Positions 43,068 through 55,354 are shown, counted from the first letter of the stretch. The stretch is 64,000 bases of DNA from Isoetes taiwanensis (GCA_021234155.1 JAJEKV010000104.1:2653985-2717984); one strand, 5' to 3'. Numbers and translations: made by a program. The notes: a model not told the origin generated them from the letters alone.

Positions 43068-44862
43068 TCGGCCCTCTCTTGTCTCTCTTCTCTCTCCTCT
43101 CTGCTCTCCTCTCTCTCTCCTCCCTCCCCTCTCTTCTCTCTCTCCTCCCTCTCTTCTCCTCTCTCTCTCTATCTTTCTCTCTCTTTTTCTCTCCTCTCTC
43201 TCCCTCTTCTCCCTCCTCTTCTCTCCTCCTCTCTCTCTCTCTCCTCTTCTCCTCTCTCTTCTCCTCTCCTCTCTTTCTCTCTCCTCTCTCTTTTCTTCTC
43301 TTTGTCTTTACCCTCTTCTCTCCTCTCTTCTCTCCTCTTCTCTTCTCTTTGTCTTTCTCCTCTCTCTATCTCTCCCCCCTTTCTCTCTTCTCTCTCTCTT
43401 CTCTTTGTCTTTACCCTATTCCTCTATTTTCTCCTCTCTCTCTCTCTCCCCCCTTTCTCTCTTCTCTCGCTCCCCTTTTTTCCTTCTCTCTCTTCTATCT
43501 CTCTCCTCTCTCTCTATTTCTCCTCTCTCTCTCTATCTTACTCTCTCTTTTCTAGCTCCTCTCTCTTCTCTCTCTTTCTCGCTTATCTCTCTTCCTTCCC
43601 CTCTCTCTCTCCTTTCTCTTCCCTCTTTCTTCTCTCTCTTCTTTGCTCTCCTCTCTCTCCTCCCTCCTCTCTTTCTCTCTCCCCTCTCTTTATTTCTCTC
43701 TCTCTTCTCTCTCCCTTCTCCCTCTGTCTCTCTTCTCTCTCCTCTCTCTTCTTTCCCTCTCCTCTCTTCTCTCTCTCTCCCCTCTTCTCTCTTTCTCTCT
43801 CTCTCTCTTCTTCCCTCTCTCTCTCTCTTCCACCTTTCTTCTCTCTCTTCTCTCTCTTCTCTCTCTCCCCTTTTTTCCTTCTCTCTCTTCTATCTCTCTC
43901 CGCTCTCTCTATTTCTCCTCTCTCTCTCTATCTTTCTCTCTCTTTTCTAGCTCCTCTCTCTTCTCTCTCTTTCTCGCTTATCTCTCTTCCTTCCCCTCTC
44001 TCTCTTCTCTCTTTCTTCTCTCTCTTCTCTGCTCTCCTCTCTCCTCCCTCCTCTCTTTCTCTCTCCCCTTTCTTTATTTCTCTCTCTCTTCTCTCTCCCT
44101 CTCCCTCTGTCTCTTTTTTCTCTTCTCTCTCTTCTTTCCCTTTCCTCTCTTTCTCTCCTCTCTCTTCTTTCCCCTCTCTCTCCTCTCTCTTCCATCTTTC
44201 TTCTCTCTCTTCTCTCTCCTCCCTGCTCCCCTCTCTCTCTCTATCTTTCTCTCTCCTCTCTATTTCCCTTTCCCCTTTCTCTCTTCTCTCCCCTCTCTCT
44301 CATCTCTCTTCTTTCCCCTCTCTCTTTCCTCTTTCTTCCCTCTCTCTTCTCTCTCTTCTCTGTCCTCTCTCTCTCCTCTCTCTTCTCTCTCCTCTCTTTC
44401 TCTCTCTTCTCTCTTTGTTTCTCTCTCTCTTCTCTCTCTCCTATCTCCCTCTGTCTCTCTTCTCTCTCCTCTCTCTTCTTTCCCTCTCGTCTCTTCTCTC
44501 TCTCCTCTCTCCTCTCTTTCTCTCTCTCTCTCCCTCTCCCTCCCTCCTCTCTCTTCCACCTTTCTTTTCTCTCTTCTCTCTCCTCCCTGCTCCCCTCTCT
44601 ATCTCTATCTTTCTCTCTCCTCTCTATTTCTCTTTCCACTCTATTTTCTCTCTCTCTCTCTTCTCTCTCTTCTCTCTCCTCTCTCTCTCTTTCCTCTCTC
44701 TCTCATCTCTCTTCTTTCTTCTCTCTCTCCCCTCTCTTCCCTCTTCTCTTTCTCTCTTCTCTCTCCTCTCTCTCTATTTCTCCCCTCTCTCTCTATCTTT
44801 CTCTCTCTCCTCTCTCTCTCCCATTTCTCTCCCCCTCTATCTTTACCTCTTCTCTCTCTAGC
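43068..44862 (+). repeat. 1.8-kb polypyrimidine tract, duplicate of the previous one
   Basis: Pyrimidine on the plus strand throughout. It shares order and wording with 40,821-42,660 over long stretches but differs by insertions and deletions of CT words. Internal duplications are also seen (43,290-43,420). Confidence 0.95.
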
Positions 44863-44866
44863 TTCA

Positions 44867-44889
44867 TTCTAGAACATTCTAGAAGGTTC
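44867..44889. promoter_or_regulatory. Perfect five-unit HSE array
   Basis: Same sequence as 42,668-42,690, in the same position after the tract. Confidence 0.7.
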
Positions 44890-44911
44890 TAGCATCATCA
44901 AGGCTTTTAAT

Positions 44912-45210
44912 TAACCAAAGGAATTTCCATTTCCTCAGCCTTAACTAAGCATGGACTTCTTATTTTGTTGAAGAAGAAATGCTTGGCTTACCTTTGGGAT
45001 TTGGGGGTATGGGGGCTAGTCTTGGGTTGAATCCACCATGCAACATAAAATTTTTAGATAGTGGTTAGAAAAAGGGGGAGGATTTCCCCGTCGTGAAGAG
45101 TGCGTTAGGACCGTCCAGATCGCGCCAAGTGGCTTCACGGAGGCCGTTGATGGGGGTGGAGTTACATTCGTTACAACGCGGTATTTTTTTATTATAATAG
45201 ACTAGAAACG
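44912..45210 (+). mobile_element. tRNA-like head, worn copy
   Basis: Same lead and middle; the B box has lost a base (gggttgaatcc near 45,023-45,033). The later part has 'cgttacaacgcggtattttt', also seen in the copy at 54,666. Confidence 0.6.
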
Positions 45211-45277
45211 GCCGGGCCCTTTTCTCTTGCTCCTTCCCTCGGCTCTAGACCCCGGCCCTCTCATTTGGGCCCACCCA

Positions 45278-45582
<305 letters not shown>

Positions 45583-45589
45583 TCGGGGA

Positions 45590-45945
45590 CCTTTACCATA
45601 TCTATAACTTGACATCTAGCCATCCTGGGGGTTTTACTCACACCTGTTACTATTTCTAAAGTATTATCCATGAAAGCCTACTTACACCTACTACTATATG
45701 TTTCATATACACACATGCCTTCTTTGCCAATTCAAAGTATTACTTCCCAGAGAACACTACCAATTTCAAAGTATCACCTATGAAGATCTTACTCACACCA
45801 TTTGGACTTGGGGCATTTGACGTCTTATTCACACATACTTAAAACCCTCTATTCCATTACCACAAAAGTATCATTCATAAGTAGCACCTCGCACGTACAC
45901 CATGGGGACCCCCATCTACTACCTCTACTACCAATTCTAAGTATG
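45590..45945 (+). repeat. Degenerate ~60-bp minisatellite ('actaccaattccaaagtatc')
   Basis: Repeated words 'ctactaccaattccaaagta', 'tcacctatgaggagcttac' and 'tcacacatac' recur at irregular spacing. The same family fills 48,672-48,955 and 51,845-52,535. Confidence 0.7.
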
Positions 45946-45949
45946 TCAA

Positions 45950-46396
45950 TTCTTCTTTTCTATTCTCTCTCTCTTCTCCCTCCTCTCTCTCCTCTCTCCT
46001 TTCTCTCTTCTCTCTCCTCTCTCTTTCCTCTCTCCTCTCTCTCTCTCTCTCTCCCCTCTCTCTCCTCTTTCTCTCTCCTCTTCTTTCCCTCTCTCTTTCT
46101 CTCTCCTCTCTCTCTCTTTAGCCCCTCTCTCATCCCTCTCTCTTCTCTCTCTTCTCTCTCCTCTCTCTTTTCTCTCTTCTCTCTCTCTTCTCTCTCTTGC
46201 CTCTCTCCTTTCTCTCTTCTCTCTCCCTCTCCTCTCTTCCCTCTTTCTCCTCATTTTTTGTCTCTCTTCCCTCTCTTTCTCTCTCTCTCCCCTTCTTTTT
46301 TCCATCTCTCCCCTATCTCTTTCCTCTCCTCTATTTCTCCCCTCTTTCTCTATCTCTCCTCTCTCTCTATCTTTTCTCTCTCCCTCTCCTCTCTCT
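45950..46396 (+). repeat. Polypyrimidine tract
   Basis: About 450 bases of CT words without the GC-rich leader, lying between the two minisatellite families. Confidence 0.9.
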
Positions 46397-46399
46397 AAC

Positions 46400-47560
46400 A
46401 TTTCCATCACATTCTATTTTTGACCATTTTCCGCAGTTTAAAAAACTTTCTATTTTTAGACTGAAACTTTCTATTTTTAGACTGTTTGCTTACCCATGAG
46501 CATCACGGAACATTCCACCACATTCTATTTTTTGAACATTTGCAAAGTTTCAAAAACTTTCTATTTTTTCTCCCTCCCTGGAACTTTCTATTTTTTAGGT
46601 GAGGGTGCTTGCCCATGAGCATCTGGAACATTCCACAACATTCTATTTTGAAAACTTTCTATTTTTAAAAACTTTGACACTTCCTATTTTTCTCTTTTGG
46701 GGTGCTTACATGTGCATCTGGAACATTCAAGAACATTCTATTTTTGAGCATTTGCAAAGTTTCAAAAAACTTTATATTTTTTAAATTTGGGGGTGCTCAC
46801 CCATGAACATCTGGAACATTCCATCACATTCTATTTTGAGCATTTGCAAAGTTTCAAAAAAACTTTCTATTTTTATCAAAACTTTCTATTTTTTAGATTG
46901 AGGTGCTTACATTTGGAACATTCCACCACATTCTATTTTGAGCATTTGCAAAGTTTCAAAAACTTTCTATTTTTTAGACAAAGAAACTTTCCATTTTTAT
47001 TTGAGCTTCTTAGCCATGAGCATACGGAACATTCCACCACATTCTATTTTGAGCATTTTGCAAAGTTTCAAAAACTTTCTATTTTTAGACTAAAACTTTC
47101 CATTTTTTAGGACTGGGGTGCTTACCTTTGAGCATCTGGAACATTCCACCACATTCTATTTTAAGCATTTTCAAAGTTTCAAAAAAGCTTTCTATTTTGA
47201 GCATTTGAAACTTTCTATTTTTTAGACTGGGGTGCTTTCTATTTGAGCACACTGGAACATTACAACATTCTATCAACATTTGCAACATTCTATAACATTC
47301 TATTTTGAGCATTTGCAAAGTTTTAAAAACTTTCTATTCTTAATTTGGAACTTTCTATTTTTAGGCATTCTCCTATTTCTGAGGTGCTCACCCATGAGCA
47401 TCTGGAACATTTCGAACATTCTATTTTGAGCATTTGCAAAGTTTTAAAAACTTTCTATTTTTAGACTGAAACTTTCTATTTTTAGACTGAGGTGCTTACC
47501 CATGAGCACCTGGAACATTCCACAATATTCTATTTTGAGCATTTGCAAAATTTCAAAAAC
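46400..47560 (+). repeat. ~111-bp minisatellite with GAAcaTTC cores
   Basis: Units run 'acccatgagcatctggaaca', 'ttccaccacattctattttg', 'agcatttgcaaagtttcaaa' and 'actttctatttttagactga'. Period is about 111 bases where regular (best seen at 55,631-55,742) but varies. Each unit holds 'ggaacattcc', a GAAnnTTC pair. Short open frames (HEHLEHSTTFYFEHLQSFKK) simply translate the unit. Confidence 0.9.
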
Positions 47561-47565
47561 TTCTA

Positions 47566-47690
47566 TTTTTAGACATTCTAGACTTTCTAGAATTTCTAGG
47601 ACATTCTAGAAGATTCTCAGGACATTCTAGAAGATTCGGGGACATTCTAGAAGCTTCTAGAACCTTCTAGAACATCCTAGACCATCCATG
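47566..47690. promoter_or_regulatory. TTCTAGAA-rich array, imperfect HSEs
   Basis: Repeated 'acattctagaagattc' words with several GAA/TTC alternations, partly out of step. Confidence 0.55.
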
Positions 47691-47697
47691 GATTATT

Positions 47698-48000
47698 TGG
47701 CCCTCACCCTTAACTATGTATGAACTTCCATTTTTTTAAGAAAAAACCAATGCTTGGTCTAGTGGTAGGGTGGGGGTTTGGGGGCAATGTCCGGGGTTCA
47801 AGTCCGTGGTAAACCAAAAATTTTGTCCACCAAACTTGGGAGCTTTTTGGGCCAAGGCCCGCGGGCCGGTAGAGATCAAGCCGCGTGGCGCCTCCCTTCC
47901 TCCGTCGGATGGGCGGACTTACTCACTCCTCGGACTCACTCACTCACTAGCTGGGCCGGACACTATTTTTACATTATATTAGACTAGAAAGGGCCGGCGG
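47698..48000 (+). mobile_element. tRNA-like head with A and B boxes
   Basis: A box tggtctagtgg at 47,755-47,765 and B box ggttcaagtcc at 47,795-47,805. Followed by 'tactcactcctcggactcac' and 'ttacattatattagactaga', then the GC-rich leader at 48,010. Confidence 0.75.
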
Positions 48001-48084
48001 CTACTCCTTAAACCTTTTCTTTTGCTCCCCCCTCGGCTTCGGCCGACCTCGAAGCCGGCCTGCGCCATCAGTTTGGGCCACGCC

Positions 48085-48340
48085 CATTCCTATCTCCTCT
48101 CTCTTTCTTCTCTCTCTTCTCTCTTCTCTCTCCTATCTCTTCCCTTTCTCCTCTCTTCTTCTCTCCTCTCTCTTTTATGCATCCCCTCTCCTGTATTCTA
48201 TCTTTCTGTCCTTTCTCTCTCTCTCTCCTCTCTCTTCTTTCCCTCTCTCTCTCCTCTCCTTTCTCTCTTCTCTCTCCTTTCTCTCCTCTCCCCTCTCTGT
48301 TTCAGCTCTCCCTCTCCTCTTTCCCTCTCTCTCTCTCCCA

Positions 48341-48388
<48 letters not shown>

Positions 48389-48670
48389 CTTCCCTCTCTC
48401 ATTTTCTCTCTCTCTCCTCTCTTTCTCTCTCTCCTCTCTCTCTTCTTTTCTCCTCTCTCTTCTTTTCCCCCCCCTCTCTCTCTCTCCCTCTTCTCTCCCT
48501 TATCTCTTCTCTCTCTTCTCCTTTTCTCTCTCCTCTCTTCCCTCATCTCTCTCTCTCTCTCTCTCTCTCCTCTCTTCTCTCTCTCTCCCTTTCTCTTCTC
48601 TTTTCTTTCCTCTTTTTTTTCCTTCTCTCTCTCCTATCTCTCTCCTCTCTCTCTATTTCTCCCCTCTCTC
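48085..48670 (+). repeat. Polypyrimidine tract
   Basis: About 590 bases of CT words with pure (CT)n near 48,341-48,383 and 48,548-48,570, after a leader module at 48,010-48,084. Confidence 0.95.
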
Positions 48671-48671
48671 A

Positions 48672-48955
48672 TGCCTCTACACACATGCCCTACTACCAAT
48701 TCTAAAGTATCCTTATGGAGGAACACTACTAATTTCAAAGTATCACCTATGAGGATCTTACTCACATCTACTGCACTCCATGGTATTTCACAGTCTTATT
48801 CACACATACTGCTCAACCCTCTATTGCATTAGCAACAAAGTATCACTCATGAGTAACATACTCACACATGCCCATGTACTACCCATGTGAAGCTTACACA
48901 CACCCATCATACCCATCACACTTACTACCAATTCCAAAGCATTACCTCCAGAATA
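48672..48955 (+). repeat. Degenerate ~60-bp minisatellite, second array
   Basis: Same family as 45,590-45,945 ('ctactaccaattctaaagta', 'tcacctatgaggatcttact'). Confidence 0.7.
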
Positions 48956-51130
48956 TTCTATTTTGAGCATTTGCAAGGTTTCAAGAAACTTTCTACTTTT
49001 AGACTGAGGTGCTTCTAGAGCATAGGTGGTTGCCCTATAGCATCTAGAACACTCTAGAACATTCTATTTTGAGTTTTTGCAAAGTTTTAGCAATCTTTTT
49101 CTGTTTTTTAGACTACCAGTACTTTCTATTTTTAGGTGACATGCTTACCCTAGAGCATCTGAAACATTCTAGGACATTCTATTTGAGTTTTTACAAAGTT
49201 TAAGCAAACTTTCTATTTTTAGACTAAAAGTTTCTATTTTTAGACTGAGGTACTTACCTTTGAGTATCTGCAACATTCCAGAACATTCTATTTTGAGCAT
49301 TTGCAAAATTTCAAAAAACTTTCTATTTTTGGATTGAGGTGTTTACCCATGAGCATCTGCAACATTCTAGAACATTCTATTTTGAGCATTTGCAAAGTCT
49401 TAACAAACTTTCTATTTTTAGACTGAAACTTTCTATTCTTAGTCTGAGGTGCTTACCCATGAGCACCTGAAACATTCCACAATATTCTATTTTGAGCATT
49501 TGCAAAGTTTCAAAAAACTTTCTATTTTTAGACTGAGGTGCTTACCCATGAGCACCTGGAACATTCCACAACATTCTATTTTGAGCATTTGCAAACTTTC
49601 AAAAAAACTTCTATTTTTGGACTGAAACTTTCTATTTTTAGGTGAGGGTGCTTACCCATGAGCACACGGAACATTCTAGAACATTCTATTTTTTGTGGGC
49701 ATTTGCAAAGTTTCAAAAAAACCTTTCTATTTTTTGGACCCGAGACTTTCTATTTTTTAGGCGGGGTGCTTTCCCATGAGCACCTGGAACATTCCAGAAC
49801 ATTCTACTTTGAGCATTTGAAAAGTTTCAAAAAAATTCTATTTTTTATTTGAAACTCTCTATTTTTAGGTGAGGTGCTTACCCATGAGCATCTGGAACAT
49901 TCCACCACATTCTATTTTGAGCATTTTCAAAGTTTCAAAAAGCTTTCTATTTTTAGACTGAAACTTTCTATTTTTAGACTGAGGTGCTTACCCATGAGCA
50001 CCTGGAACATTCCACACCATTATATCAACATCTGCAACATTCTATAACATTCTATTTTGTGCATTTGCAAAGTTTTTGAAAACTTTCTATTCTTATTTGA
50101 AACTTTCTATTTTTAGGTGGGGTGTTTACCCATGAGCATCTGGAACATTCCACCACATTCTATTTTGAGCATTTTCAAAGTTTCAAAAAAGCTTTCTATT
50201 TTTATTTGAAACTTTCTATTTTTTTTGTTTTAGGTGCTTACCCATGAGCATCTGGAACATTCCACCACATTCTGTTTTGAGCATTTTCAATTTCTATTTC
50301 TAGACTGAGGTGCTTAACCATGAGCATCTGGAACATTCCACCACATTCTATTCTAAGCATTTGCAAAGTTTCAAAAAGCTTTCTATTTTTAGATTGAAAC
50401 TTTCTATTTTTAGACTGAGGTGCTTACCCATGAGCATCTGGAACATTCCACCACATTCTATTTTGAGCATTTTCAAAGTTTCAAAAAGCTTTCTATTTTT
50501 AAACTGAAACTTTCTATTTTTTAGGCGGGGTGCTTACCCATGAGCACCTGGAACATTCCACACCATTATATCAACATCTGCAACATTCTATAACATTCTA
50601 TTTTGCATTTGCATTTGCAAATTTTTTTTGAAAACTTTCTATTCTTAATTTCAAAGTTTCAAAACTTTCTATTTTTTACTTTCTATTTTGAGGGTGCTTA
50701 CCCATGAGCAACTGGAACATTCCACCACATTCTATTTTTAGCATTTTCAAAGTTTCAAAAAGCTTTCTATTTTTAGATTGAAACTTTCTATTTTTAGACT
50801 GAGGTGCTTACCCATGAGCACCTGGAACATTCCACAACATTATATCAACATCTGCAACATTCTATAACATTCTATTTTGAACATTTGCAAAGTTTTTAAA
50901 AACTTTCTATTCTTAGTTGAAACTTTCTATTTTTAATTTGAGGGTGCTTACCCATGAGCAAGCTGGAGCATTCGAACATTCTATTTTGAGCATTTGCAAA
51001 GTTTTAAAAACTTTCTATTTTTTTTGAAACTTTTTATTTTTTTAGAGTGGGGTGCTTACCCATGGCGCTTTTGGAACATTCCACAATATTCTATTTTGAG
51101 CATTTGCAAAGTTTCAAAAAACTTCTATTT
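48956..51130 (+). repeat. ~111-bp minisatellite, long array
   Basis: About 20 units of the family described at 46,400, with frequent internal deletions and an alternative unit type that includes 'tatcaacatctgcaacattc'. Higher-order alternation of the two unit types is visible from 49,900 on. Confidence 0.9.
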
Positions 51131-51137
51131 TTAGACA

Positions 51138-51170
51138 TTCTAGAAGATTCTAGAAGATTCTAGAAGGTTC
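51138..51170. promoter_or_regulatory. Perfect seven-unit HSE array
   Basis: TTC-GAA-TTC-GAA-TTC-GAA-TTC in exact 5-base steps, followed to about 51,230 by more imperfect 'attctagaa' words. Confidence 0.7.
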
Positions 51171-51244
51171 TAGGACATTCTAGGAGATTCTAGGACATTC
51201 TAGAAGCTTCTAGAGCATTCTAGAACATCCTAGACCATCCATGG

Positions 51245-51515
51245 ATTATTTGGCCCTCACCCTTAACTATATATGAACTTCCATTTTTTTCAAGAAACCA
51301 ATGCTTGGTCTAGTGGTAAGGGTGGGGGGTTTGGGGGGCAATGTCCAGGGTTCGAGTCCGTGGTAAACCAAAAAAATTTTGTCCACCAAACTTGGGAGCT
51401 TTTGAGAGGCCAAGGCCCACGGACGGTCAGGCCAGGCCGGGCCCTTTTCTTTTGCTCCTTTCCTCGGCTCGGCCGGCCTCCGGCCGGCCTCGCCTCGGTC
51501 TGGGCCCACCCACGT
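51245..51515 (+). mobile_element. tRNA-like head fused to GC-rich leader
   Basis: A box tggtctagtgg at 51,306-51,316, B box ggttcgagtcc at 51,349-51,359. The middle of the module is missing: the head passes directly into 'ccgggcccttttcttttgct' and the leader. Confidence 0.75.
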
Positions 51516-51519
51516 GCCC

Positions 51520-51845
51520 TATCTCCCTCTCTCCTCTCTCTTTTCTCTCTCCTATCTCTTCCCTCTCTCCTCTCTGCTCTCTCCTCTCTCTTCCCTCATC
51601 TCCTCTCTCCTCCCTCCTCTCTTTCTCTCTTCTCTCTGTCCCCTCTCCTTGTGTCTCTCTCCTCTCTTTTCTTTCCCCTCCTCTCCGGGGCCTCGCCTCG
51701 GTTTGGGTCCACCTATGTGACTTTTTTTTTGCACCCTTCCTCGGCTCGGCCCCTTCGGGGCCTCGCCTCGGTTTGGACATCCTTGGGACTAGAAAGGCTC
51801 GGCCTCGACGCCCGGTCCTCCCTTCCGGTTTGGGCCCACCCATAT
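51520..51845 (+). repeat. Short CT tract with two further leader fragments
   Basis: CT words to about 51,688, then leader pieces ('ggggcctcgcctcggtttgg' twice, near 51,688 and 51,757). Confidence 0.8.
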
Positions 51846-52535
51846 AGTCCTAGTGCTAATTCCAAAGTGTCACACATCACATATTGAGGAGCTTAGTTAC
51901 ATTTACTACCAATTTCAAAGTATCATCCATTCCAAAGTCTCCCCACACCTATTACTACTTTTAAATTATATCACCTATTAGGAGCTTACTACGTCTACTA
52001 TGAATTCCAAAGTACAACCCCTATATATTCAAGAAACTTCCCATGTTACTAAGCATCTATTGCTCAACCACCCATGAGCAGCATACTCACACATAGAACT
52101 ATGAGGACCAATACCACATCTACACCCATGAGGACTTTCCACGGCGTTTGTTACTTGGCATCCATGCAGGAGTTTACTCACGTCTATTACTAATTGTAAA
52201 GTATTATCTATGGAGAGCTTACTTACACCTATGCTATTAATTCCAATTACAACCTCTATATGTCCAAAGCATCATACATAAGGAGCATACTCACATATCC
52301 ATGAGGACCTATACGACATCTACACCCGTGAGGACCTTCACCATATCTATTTTTTGATACCCATGCATGAGGAGTTTACTCACACCTGCTACCATATACA
52401 TGCCCTACTAAAGTATCACCTATGAGGATGTTACTCACACTTACTATCATGGGTAGCATATTCACACATACACACATGAGGACACATACCTGAACTACAC
52501 CCATGAGGCCACATCTACTACCTCTATACTAAGGT
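51846..52535 (+). repeat. Degenerate ~60-bp minisatellite, third array
   Basis: Variants of 'tcacacctactaccaattcc' and 'atgaggagcttactcac' with much sequence drift; no coding signal. Confidence 0.65.
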
Positions 52536-52732
52536 GCTTGCGTATGAGCATCTAAAACATTCTAGAACATTATATTTTGAGTGTTTGCAAAGTCTCAAAA
52601 AACTTGTTATTTTTAGATTGAGCTGCTTGCCCATGAGCACCTGGAATATTCTAGAACATTCCTTTTCTTTTGCTCCTTTCCTTTCTCGGCGGAACCTCTC
52701 TCCTCCTCTTCGATTTAGGCCCAGTGCGTGCC

Positions 52733-53172
52733 CTATCTCCCTCTCTCTTCTCTCTCCTCTCTCTCTTCTCTCTCTTCTCTCCTCTCTCCCATGTCTCTTC
52801 CCTCTCTCTGTCTCTCTCTCCCTCTCTCTCTCCCCCCTCTCTCTTCTCTCTCTCCCCTCTCTTTCCCCTGTCTCTCATCTTTCTCTCTCCTCTTTTTTCC
52901 TTCTCTCTCCCCTCTCTCTCTTCCCCCTCTCTCATCTCTCTTCTCTCTCCTCTCTCTTCTTTTCCCTCTCTCTCTCCCCCCTCTCTCTTCCCTCTCTCTT
53001 CTCTCTCCTCTCTCCTCTCTTCTTTCCCCTCTCTCTCCTCCCTCCTCTCTCTTCTCTCATGCTCCCTTCTCTCTCTCTCTATCTTTCTCTCTCCTCTCTA
53101 TTTCTCTTTCTCTCTCTCTCTTTTTTCTCCTCTTTCCTCTCTCTTCTCTCTCCTCTCTTTCGTCTCTCTCTC

Positions 53173-53248
<76 letters not shown>

Positions 53249-53652
53249 CCTCTCTCCTCTCTGCTCTCTCCTATCTCTCTCCTCTCTCTCTATTTCGCCC
53301 CTCTCTCTATCTCCTCTCTCCTCTCTCCTCTCTCTCTCTCTCTCTCTCCTCTAATCCTCCTCCTCTCTCCTGTCTCTCTCCTGCCTCTCCTCTCTTCTCT
53401 TTCTCTCCTCTCTCTCTCTCCTCTCTCTCCTCTCTCACTCCTATCTCTCTCCTCTCTCTCTATTTCTCCCCTCTATCTATCTCCTATCTCTCTCCTCTCT
53501 CTATCTCCTATTTCTCTATCTCTTATTTCTCTCGTCTCTCTCTATTTCTCCTCTCTCTCTCTACCTTTCTCTCTCTTTTCTATTTCTCTCTCTCCGTCTT
53601 CTCCCTCCTCTCTCTTCTCTCTCCTCTCTTCCTCCTCTCTCTTCTCTCTCTA
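52733..53652 (+). repeat. Polypyrimidine tract
   Basis: About 920 bases of CT words; pure (CT)n near 53,182-53,241. A shortened leader lies at 52,665-52,732, and a worn HSE ('agaacatcctagaaggtt') follows at about 53,660. Confidence 0.95.
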
Positions 53653-53736
53653 GCTTTTTTTAGAACATCCTAGAAGGTTATAGGATCATCGGGGAGAGGG
53701 ATTGAGATGTTTACCCATGAGCATTTGCAACCCATC

Positions 53737-53998
53737 TTCCCTCTCCTCTCTTCTCTCTCTTTCCTCTCTCTTCTCTCCTCTCTCTCTCTCTCTCCTATCT
53801 CTCTCCTCTCTCTCTATTTCTTCCCTCTCTCTATCTCCTCTCTCCTCTCTCCTCTCTCTCCTATCTCTCTCCTTTCTCTCTCCTCTCTTCTCTCTCTCTC
53901 CTCTCTCCTCTCTCCTCTCTCTTCTCTCTCCTCTCTCCTCTCTCTCCCCCATTTCTCCCCCCCTCTATCTTTCCCTCTTCTCTCTCTAGCTTCTCTCC
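53737..53998 (+). repeat. Polypyrimidine tract
   Basis: About 260 bases, separated from the previous one by a fragment of the 111-bp minisatellite (53,700-53,735). Confidence 0.9.
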
Positions 53999-54027
53999 TA
54001 TCTCCTCCTCTCTCTCTCTATTTTAAA

Positions 54028-54248
54028 AAAAGTCTCTCTCTATGTGTCCCCTCTCTCTCTATCTTTTTGTCTCTCTCTCCTCTCTCTTCCCTCTCCCCTT
54101 TCTTTCTTCTTTTCCTCTCTCTCTCTCTTCATCTCTCTCTCGTCTCTCTCTCCCCTCCCCTCTTTCTCTCTCTTCTCTTTTCTCTCTTTTCCCTCTCTTC
54201 TCTCTCCCCTTTTTTCCTTCTCTCTCCTATCTCTCTCTCTCTCTATTT

Positions 54249-54287
<39 letters not shown>

Positions 54288-54622
54288 TCCCTCTCCCTTT
54301 TCTCTCTTCTCTCTCTCTCTCTCTTATCTCTCTTCTCTCTCCTCTCTCTTCTTTCCCTCTCTCTCTCCTCTCTCTCTTCTCTCTCTTCTCTCTCCTCTCT
54401 GCTCTTCTCTCTCTCTCCTCCCTCCCCTCTCTTCTCTCTCTCCTCTCTCCTCTCTCTCCCCTTTTTCCCTTCTCTCTCTCTCCTATCTCTCTATTTCTCC
54501 CCTCTCTCTACCTTTCTCTCTTTTTTCTATTCCTCTCTCTCCCTCTTCTCCCTCCTCTCTCTTCTCTCTCCTCTCTCTCTCCTCTCCCTTCTCCCCCTCT
54601 ATCTTTCCCTCTTCTCTCTCTA
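54028..54622 (+). repeat. Polypyrimidine tract
   Basis: About 590 bases of CT words, following a short 'attttaaaaaaag' break. Confidence 0.95.
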
Positions 54623-54628
54623 GCTTCA

Positions 54629-54651
54629 TTCTAGAACATTCTAGAAGTTTC
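54629..54651. promoter_or_regulatory. Perfect five-unit HSE array
   Basis: TTC-GAA-TTC-GAA-TTC in 5-base steps at the end of the CT tract. Confidence 0.7.
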
Positions 54652-54665
54652 TAGGATCATCAAGG

Positions 54666-54990
54666 CTTTCAATTAACCAAAGGAATTTCCATTGGCCTAG
54701 CCTTAACTAAGTATGGACTTCCTATTTTGTTGAAGAAGAAATGCTTGGTTTAGTGGTTAGAATTGGGGGGTAGGGGGGGCTAGTCTTGGGTTCGAATCCA
54801 CCATGCAACATAAAATTTTAGATAGTGGTTGGAAAAAAGGGAGAGGTCCTAGGATCGCGCCACGTGGCGCGTGAAGCAACGCGTTAGGACCGTCCGGATC
54901 GCGCCAAGTGGCTTCACGGAGGCCGTCGATGGGGGTGGAGTTACATTCGTTACAACGCGGGTTGGTTCAATCAACGCGTTCCCTTCTACT
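54666..54990 (+). mobile_element. tRNA-like head with A and B boxes
   Basis: A box tggtttagtgg at 54,746-54,756, B box ggttcgaatcc at 54,789-54,799. Followed by 'cgcgccacgtggcgcgtgaa', a strong inverted repeat. Confidence 0.75.
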
Positions 54991-55059
54991 ATCCCGCAGG
55001 ACTTGTGAATGCCCCCCCACACTTTCTTATTAAAAAGTAGGGGGCCCCCCCCCCCACCA

Positions 55060-55330
55060 CCTTAACTATTTGTGAATTTCTAATTGTTTAACAAATTGAT
55101 GCTTAGCCTAATGGTAAGGATGTAGGGCTTGAGGAGCAATGAGGAGGGTTCGAATCCCCCACAAAATAGGAAAATTTTTGAAAAGAGCTAAGAACATCTC
55201 AGAAGATTGTAGGACCTTTTTTAGATTCACTCGGCTCGGCCGGCCTCCGGCGTGCCCTTCTTCTTTGTAGTATTCCTCGGCTCGGTCGACCTCTGGCCGG
55301 CCTCGCCTCGATGTGGACCCCACTAACACT
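55060..55330 (+). mobile_element. tRNA-like head, variant copy, plus GC-rich leader
   Basis: A box tagcctaatgg at 55,104-55,114 and B box ggttcgaatcc at 55,147-55,157, both perfect matches to the Pol III consensus in a clearly diverged copy. Leader pieces at 55,228-55,322. Confidence 0.75.
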
Positions 55331-55354
55331 TTTGACTGAGCCCTTTCCCTTTTG

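Noticed and set aside
46599-47110. HEHLEHSTTFYFEHLQSFKK-type open frames
   Set aside because: Simple translation of the 111-bp minisatellite; also seen at 49.6-50.5 and 55.3-56.9 kb.
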